Notes under the pieces: generated by a model
Database searches by the model: none
The model's input: the letters and a program-made list of their open reading frames with translations, nothing else
Told to the model about the DNA's origin: nothing
Shown: positions 59,753 through 64,000 of the stretch, in pieces
How the letters are laid out: each line of letters starts with the position of its first letter
Numbering within the stretch: position 1 is the stretch's first letter
From: JALEFZ01 sp964564415
Lineage (GTDB): Bacteria; Bacteroidota; Bacteroidia; J057
Direction of reading: 5' to 3'
Assembly (NCBI GenBank): GCA_964564415.1
Contig: CAZMAV010000011.1
Span: 62,001-126,000 of the forward strand
DNA length: 64,000 nucleotides
Translations under genes and position numbers: made by a program

Positions 59753-60635
59753 GATTTTTTTGGATCTCTTCTACCTCATATATCCACTTATTCGGTACAC
59801 AAAAGATACGCTCTTTCTCACTGCCTCTCCTCCCATACTTTGCCAAATGAAGAGGCTTATTTGGCATTGTTGTGGGCATCGTCCAAATTTGCCTTCCGTC
59901 AATCGAGATCGGTGAAAGCCAATCAAGGGGCGGAAGGAGAAAAAAGGAATCCCATTCCTGACTGGGAACTAAAAAATCTTGAAAAGAAATCCATCTAGAT
60001 TTTTGATGCCCCCCGTAGCTATCCTGCGGGGGATTAGCCTTCTGTCCTTCAGGATAATAAAGGCAGCCTTTGAGCAAAAGCCTCTTCCGATCCGGCTTCC
60101 TTCCCAATTTCTGCCACATTTCTTCCAAGGCAGGATGAAGAGACATGTGTATTTGCTTACCCAGCAACTTATTCATTTTTAAATCCAACCTGTCTATGGG
60201 ATTAGGACCCAGCCAGTTGGACCATTTTTCAGTGTCTCCGTATCCCAGGTAAAACTTCACTGCCAATTCGAGATGTACCCATTCATTGCGAACTTTATCT
60301 TCATAGACCATGTCCAATTCCCCGATCACCTGTTTGCCTTGATTGATTTGCTGGTTAAAAAGGATGAGTTCGTAGTCGGGATGTAGGTCAATGAAGCAGG
60401 CCAAAATCTGTTCGAAGTAGAGACCTAGCCTTTTGATCTTTTTACCTTCAAAAAAGCCCCTTACCAAATCGAAATTAGAATCGAGATACAATAGGAAGTC
60501 AAGGTGCTCTTCGGCAGTTTCATTTCTAAGGCCCTGGGCTACCCACTCGAAGTCATCCACTAGCTCCTCAGATAAAAAAAGTGGTGGGCTACTTAGGGCC
60601 CACCACATGTCAGCAATGATCCTATGATCAAACAA
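59739..60635 (-). CDS. DUF1853 family protein
   Basis: 298 aa. The central block QVIGELDMVYEDKVRNEWVH near residues 100-119, then ELAVKFYLGYGD and WSNWLGPNPIDRLDLK near 138-153, is the DUF1853 signature, with restriction endonuclease-like ELD...ELAVK geometry that recalls a PD-(D/E)XK nuclease. A nuclease role is only a suggestion. The start is TTG at 60635, 2 bases after the YdcF stop; the first ATG at 60608 would lose the N-terminus. Confidence 0.8.
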   Translation of the reverse strand: MFDHRIIADMWWALSSPPLFLSEELVDDFEWVAQGLRNETAEEHLDFLLYLDSNFDLVRGFFEGKKIKRLGLYFEQILACFIDLHPDYELILFNQQINQGKQVIGELDMVYEDKVRNEWVHLELAVKFYLGYGDTEKWSNWLGPNPIDRLDLKMNKLLGKQIHMSLHPALEEMWQKLGRKPDRKRLLLKGCLYYPEGQKANPPQDSYGGHQKSRWISFQDFLVPSQEWDSFFLLPPLDWLSPISIDGRQIWTMPTTMPNKPLHLAKYGRRGSEKERIFCVPNKWIYEVEEIQKNLRES

Positions 60636-60637
60636 AA

Positions 60638-61270
60638 TCAGTATTTAAAAAAATAATAAATCAGCTTGAGATACTCATTATTCACGAATATCAAGCCTTG
60701 TTCAGAGATCCACCATTGGTTGATTTCGTAATCTTCCGATTGAGCCCCCCGGATGACGGTTTCAATTCCTTTAGCTGCAAACTTCTTTTTAAAGACGTTC
60801 TTGATTCTGCGGGTATGAAATTTAGAACTGACGATCATGATCCTTTTATAGCCCTGGGCCTTGGCAAAACCAAGTATAACCTCTGACTCTTCGAATGTAC
60901 TGGTCCCTTCCTCTAGGATGATGATGTCTGTAGAATCGACACCGTATTTTTCGACGAGGGCTTTCTGCGCTAAGGCAGCATCTGTCAGCATAATCCCAAG
61001 TGTTTCCAAGTCGGGATCTATGTGCTCTCCTGTGGCGATCAATAAGGGAGTTTGCCCCTCCTTGTAAACTTTTACACCGTAGGGAAGTCGCTCTGTAGGC
61101 ATTCCGGAAAGAACAAAGGCCGCATCCACCTGGGTAAGGGTATCCTCATAAATGAGGTAATTACCAAGACCTTTGGCGATCTGAACCTTAAAGATTATGC
61201 CGATAAGGGCCAGGGCGGTCATAACAGCTAGAAAGATGAGCACCCCTCTGAAAAATTTAAGAAAACCCAT
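60638..61270 (-). CDS. YdcF/SanA (DUF218) family membrane-anchored protein
   Basis: 210 aa. One N-terminal membrane helix (about residues 8-30, VLIFLAVMTALALIGIIF), then the DUF218 domain with DAAFVLSGMPTERL near 48-61, LLIATGEH near 75-82, EEGTSTFEESEVILGFAKAQ near 121-140 and IVSSKFHTRRI near 147-157. Relatives are linked to envelope or vancomycin resistance, but no reaction is known. It lies 5 bases after the dipeptidase and 2 before DUF1853, in a three-gene operon. Confidence 0.88.
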   Translation of the reverse strand: MGFLKFFRGVLIFLAVMTALALIGIIFKVQIAKGLGNYLIYEDTLTQVDAAFVLSGMPTERLPYGVKVYKEGQTPLLIATGEHIDPDLETLGIMLTDAALAQKALVEKYGVDSTDIIILEEGTSTFEESEVILGFAKAQGYKRIMIVSSKFHTRRIKNVFKKKFAAKGIETVIRGAQSEDYEINQWWISEQGLIFVNNEYLKLIYYFFKY

Positions 61271-61275
61271 GAGGA

Positions 61276-62646
61276 TCAGGCATTAAGTTCTGCGAAGTTT
61301 CGATGAAAATGAGGTATCGTTTCAATTCCTTTGAGATAATTAAATATCCCATAATGCTCGTTAGGACTGTGAATCGCATCTGAGTCTAGTCCGAAACCCA
61401 TAAGTACGGTATCCAGTCCCAGTTCTTGTTGAAAGAGGGCTACAATAGGTATAGAACCTCCCTCTCGGGTAGGAATGGGTTTCTTGCCAAAAGTGCTGGC
61501 CATGGCCTTTGAGGCTGCCTGATACCCTTTGGAATCTGTAGGCACGATTGCCGGTTCACCTCCATGATGGGGTGTCACCTTTACCTTGACGGTGGAAGGG
61601 GCTAGTTTTCTGAAATGTGCCGCAAATAAATCCGTGATTTCCTGGGAAGCCTGATTGGGAACCAGACGCATGGATATTTTGGCATGGGCCTTAGAGGGCA
61701 GGACAGTTTTGGCTCCTTCCCCGATGTAACCTCCCCAGATTCCGTTCACATCTAGGGTGGGGCGGATAGAAGCTCTCTCCAGGGGAGAGTAACCGCTTTC
61801 GCCCCTTAGGTCATTGACTTCAAGATCAGCCTTGTATTTTTCCAGATCAAAAGGACGCTGGGCCAGAAAATTTCTTTCCTCCTTGGATAATTCTACCACC
61901 TTATCATAGAATCCAGGAATGGTAATGACTCCATCTTCATCCTTCAGGGAGGCGATCATTTCACAAAGCACATTGATGGGATTGTCGACAGAGCCTCCAT
62001 AGACTCCGGAGTGCAGGTCCCGATTGGGGCCGGTCACTTCCACCTCCAGATAGGACATACCCCGAAGACCTACAGTGATGGATGGAACTTCATTGGCGAT
62101 CATGGAAGTATCCGAAACGAGTATAATATCAGCTGCTAAAAGGTCCCGGTGGCTTTTGACAAAATGCTCCAGGTTATCGCTCCCTATTTCTTCCTCTCCT
62201 TCAATAAGGAACTTCACATTACAAGGAAGTTCTCCCTGGCTTTGGAGGACTTCCAAAGCTTTCAGATGCATGTACACCTGTCCTTTATCATCACAGGCTC
62301 CCCGGGCATATATCTTTTCGTCCTTGATTACCGGCTCAAAAGGAGGGCTGTTCCACAAGTCGAGGGGATCGGGGGGCTGTACATCATAATGGCCATAGGT
62401 AAGGATGGTAGGTTTGGAGGGATTTACGATTTTCTCGGCATAGATAATAGGGTACCCCTCTGTAGGAAATTTCTCGATTCTATCCATTTTTAGGGAATCG
62501 AATTGCTCCATCAGCCAATCTGCTGCCCTTAATACTTCTGATTTGTAGGCGGAATCCGCACTAATGCTGGGAATTTTGAGAAAAGTGATCAATTCATCAA
62601 GGAATCGATCCTTATTTTTATCAACCCATTCACGCGTTAGGTCCAT
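61276..62646 (-). CDS. M20 family metallodipeptidase
   Basis: 456 aa zinc dipeptidase. The metal-site block LTYGHYDVQPPDPLDLWNSP near residues 81-100 includes the His and Asp; RGACDDKGQ near 114-122 is the second, and LIEGEEEIGS near 147-156 carries the catalytic Glu. It ends with the DAIHSPNEHYGI His region. Length and order fit Xaa-His/carnosine-like dipeptidases. It is first in the run with YdcF and DUF1853. A minus-strand -7 box lies upstream at 62673-62680. Confidence 0.94.
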   Translation of the reverse strand: MDLTREWVDKNKDRFLDELITFLKIPSISADSAYKSEVLRAADWLMEQFDSLKMDRIEKFPTEGYPIIYAEKIVNPSKPTILTYGHYDVQPPDPLDLWNSPPFEPVIKDEKIYARGACDDKGQVYMHLKALEVLQSQGELPCNVKFLIEGEEEIGSDNLEHFVKSHRDLLAADIILVSDTSMIANEVPSITVGLRGMSYLEVEVTGPNRDLHSGVYGGSVDNPINVLCEMIASLKDEDGVITIPGFYDKVVELSKEERNFLAQRPFDLEKYKADLEVNDLRGESGYSPLERASIRPTLDVNGIWGGYIGEGAKTVLPSKAHAKISMRLVPNQASQEITDLFAAHFRKLAPSTVKVKVTPHHGGEPAIVPTDSKGYQAASKAMASTFGKKPIPTREGGSIPIVALFQQELGLDTVLMGFGLDSDAIHSPNEHYGIFNYLKGIETIPHFHRNFAELNA

Positions 62647-62863
62647 ATTGATTTTTTTCTATTTAGTTGAATCAAAATTATAAGATTTAACGTCATAAAA
62701 AAAGAGGTAAATCCTACAGGTTCCTCTAACTTTGTTGTGGCATTGAATTTGAGCTGTCATATGTAATATGGTTAATTTGATATATTAAATTTTCTATGTT
62801 GCAATACAACAATTTACTACTGTTTCGACTTAATAAAATAAATACTTAACGGTTCATTGAATC
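62647..62863. other. Divergent intergenic region
   Basis: 217 bases between two divergent genes. It contains the -7 box of the dipeptidase and, for the plus strand, a possible TTG plus TTAATTTG (62749-62779, spacer 20) well upstream of the small gene at 62864. Very AT-rich; no RNA gene or repeat found. Confidence 0.45.
62673..62680 (-). promoter_or_regulatory. -7 promoter box for the dipeptidase operon
   Basis: Minus strand TAATTTTG, an exact TAnnTTTG match 27 bases upstream of the ATG at 62646. The predicted leader is about 20 bases. No clear -33 element. Confidence 0.5.
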
Positions 62864-63091
62864 ATGAATTTCTTTCTTCACCCAGACCCTTCCCTACTGA
62901 CCATTGCTCTTCAGACAATGGAGTACATTTATTTCGGAGTTTTTATCGTCTGTGCTGCCAGTGTCTATTATGTTTTGGTACAGCGGGTGGGCGAAGAAAT
63001 GCCCAGAAGTACAGTAGATAAAATATTTTTCCTCATGCTGGGAGTTGCCAGCCTGATTTGGTTTCTGTCCAAATTCACGCCCGCTGCCTGA
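62864..63091 (+). CDS. Two-helix small membrane protein
   Basis: 75 aa with two hydrophobic helices (about residues 15-41 and 52-72) and a charged loop between (QRVGEEMPRSTVDK). No family is recognised. It is short, but the helices, the first-ATG start and the divergent promoter region support it. Confidence 0.6.
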   Translation: MNFFLHPDPSLLTIALQTMEYIYFGVFIVCAASVYYVLVQRVGEEMPRSTVDKIFFLMLGVASLIWFLSKFTPAA

Positions 63092-63166
63092 CAGCCTTAG
63101 TTTAGCTTTTTTCTATATTCGTTAAACACAATTTGACGAATTTCCGAAAAGGGGTAGCGTTTATCT

Positions 63167-63787
63167 TTAGCCATTATCCAATTTGATTATATCCTGAAAA
63201 TCTCCAAACTCCCGATGCATGTTAGATGCAAGGATAAATATCCTTCCTTCGGCATATTGACGGATCAAGTCCAGCGTCAAAGAAGCATTTGTTTCATCCA
63301 TAAAACTGGTGGGTTCATCAAGAAGGAGTACAGGAGTATCCGAGAATAAGGCCATTCCTACCATGGCCCTTTGTAGCATACCAGAAGAGTAATACCTTAA
63401 CTTTTTATCTTTGTGGTCTTCCAGCCTAAGCCTGTTTATGACTTCATCTGCATTCTTTAGCAGGCATTTTTTCCAGGAAAAGTGGAGATCGTATTGTTCG
63501 GTCAGACTTAGGTCAAGATAGGCCTCCAGATAGGGCGCGGACCAACTTACATGCTGATAAACTTTATCCAGGGGAAGTTTTTTGCCATTTTTTAATAACC
63601 ATACTTTTCCCTCGGATGGGTTCATTTGCCCTGCAATGATTCTCAGGAGGGTAGATTTTCCCGAACCATTGGAACCTACCAGAGCGAGGGAAGAAGCAGG
63701 AGAGAGGGTTTGATCAATTCCTTTGAATAACCACCGATGGTAAAACTTCTTTCCTACTCCTTCCAGTCTGATTGATAAGCCCTCCAT
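63167..63787 (-). CDS. ABC transporter ATP-binding protein
   Basis: 206 aa. Walker A is LVGSNGSGKSTLL near residues 36-48, signature-like YYSSGMLQRAMVG near 132-144 (a weak form of LSGGQ), Walker B PVLLLDEPTSFMD near 153-165. The switch His is replaced or displaced (LASNMHREF). It lies 11 bases after lpxA, so the two are co-transcribed; I recall such an ATPase next to lpxA in other Bacteroidota. The membrane partner is not in the window. The ATG at 63787 is preferred to a TTG two codons earlier. Confidence 0.88.
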   Translation of the reverse strand: MEGLSIRLEGVGKKFYHRWLFKGIDQTLSPASSLALVGSNGSGKSTLLRIIAGQMNPSEGKVWLLKNGKKLPLDKVYQHVSWSAPYLEAYLDLSLTEQYDLHFSWKKCLLKNADEVINRLRLEDHKDKKLRYYSSGMLQRAMVGMALFSDTPVLLLDEPTSFMDETNASLTLDLIRQYAEGRIFILASNMHREFGDFQDIIKLDNG

Positions 63788-63798
63788 GAACAACGATC

Positions 63799-64000
63799 TT
63801 ACCCCTGATATCCTTTGATGATTCCTCGCGTAGCCTTTCTGATAAAGGTTAGAATTTCATCTCTTTCTTCGTTGGGTGGTAGTTGAGCCTCCACATAATC
63901 CAGGGCCTGAGAGGTATTCATCTCAGAAACGAAGATGTTTCGGTAAATTTCCTGAATGTTGTGAATGGTCTCGTTAGAAAATCCCCTTCTTCGAAGGCCG
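63799..64000 (-). CDS. lpxA: UDP-GlcNAc acyltransferase LpxA, C-terminus (partial)
   Basis: The C-terminal 66 residues of LpxA, which starts lipid A synthesis by adding an acyl chain to UDP-GlcNAc. GLRRRGFSNETIHNIQEIYR and the end RKATRGIIKGYQG match the helical C-terminal part. The rest lies beyond the right edge. It is followed after 11 bases by the ABC ATPase gene. The TAA stop is at 63799-63801. Confidence 0.88.
   Translation of the reverse strand, partial: GLRRRGFSNETIHNIQEIYRNIFVSEMNTSQALDYVEAQLPPNEERDEILTFIRKATRGIIKGYQG

Noticed and set aside
59450..63160. Fatty acid or polyketide gene cluster around the ACP
   Set aside because: No ketosynthase, acyltransferase or reductase genes are adjacent; the neighbours are YjbQ and DUF1853.

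Overview
The window is bacterial chromosome from a member of the Bacteroidota, most likely a gliding, T9SS-bearing lineage near the Saprospiria (the phylum is well supported, the class is a guess). The evidence is two giant secreted proteins ending in the gliding-motility/type B T9SS sorting domain, one type A T9SS cargo, a PUR-family DNA/RNA-binding protein, GIN-domain (DUF2807) and DUF2721 proteins, OmpA proteins with thrombospondin type 3 repeats, and several promoters with the Bacteroidota -7 box TAnnTTTG. Coding density is high, spacing is short, and overlapping ATGA or TGATG junctions are common. I found no prophage, CRISPR array, rRNA or intact insertion sequence.

Layout. 1-9.6 kb: periplasmic cyclophilin, small lipoprotein, MsbA-like ABC exporter, rbfA with a LolC/E-like permease, an epimerase/SDR pair, an orphan LuxR-type response regulator, a small membrane protein with rpe. 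9.66-9.77 kb: tRNA-Gly(GCC) and a bidirectional terminator. 9.8-15.4 kb: sppA, then folK, a UbiA-like membrane protein and a UbiE-like methyltransferase, an alpha/beta hydrolase and a DUF2721 protein. 15.5-18.9 kb: a minus-strand cluster smpB, nucleoside hydrolase, methylthioribose-kinase-like phosphotransferase, SIR2-like protein. 19.1-27.3 kb: two tandem giant T9SS cargo proteins. 27.5-34.5 kb: ffh, a LemA/TPM/TPM cluster, a histone-deacetylase-fold enzyme, a GIN-domain protein and a threonine aldolase.

34.5-49 kb: Gfo/Idh/MocA oxidoreductase, FKBP lipoprotein, gamma-glutamyltransferase, a clearly decayed FAD-dependent oxidoreductase pseudogene (38.05-39.18 kb), a class V aminotransferase, a DUF6962-like protein with a fatty acid hydroxylase, a BioD-like/DRTGG protein, a type A T9SS cargo with an unusual nested inverted repeat just upstream, a PUR-family protein, and an orphan Nmad3 protein. 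A short sequence (TAACGGTGTTATAG and variants) occurs three times in gaps at 35.55, 38.04 and 47.82 kb; one copy touches the decayed gene and one lies beside an unexplained open fragment. 48-64 kb: ychF, thioesterase, YihY-like membrane protein, moeB-rhodanese with cysH (sulfur metabolism), three tandem OmpA paralogues, a lipoprotein, hydrolase, yjbQ, a stand-alone acyl carrier protein, a peptidase/YdcF/DUF1853 operon, and lpxA (partial) with an ABC ATPase.

Most of the window is housekeeping. The parts most worth following are the smpB/nucleoside hydrolase/kinase/SIR2 cluster, the orphan Nmad3 with its nearby repeat, the five-lesion pseudogene with the repeat at its edge, and the nested dyads at 44851-44967.
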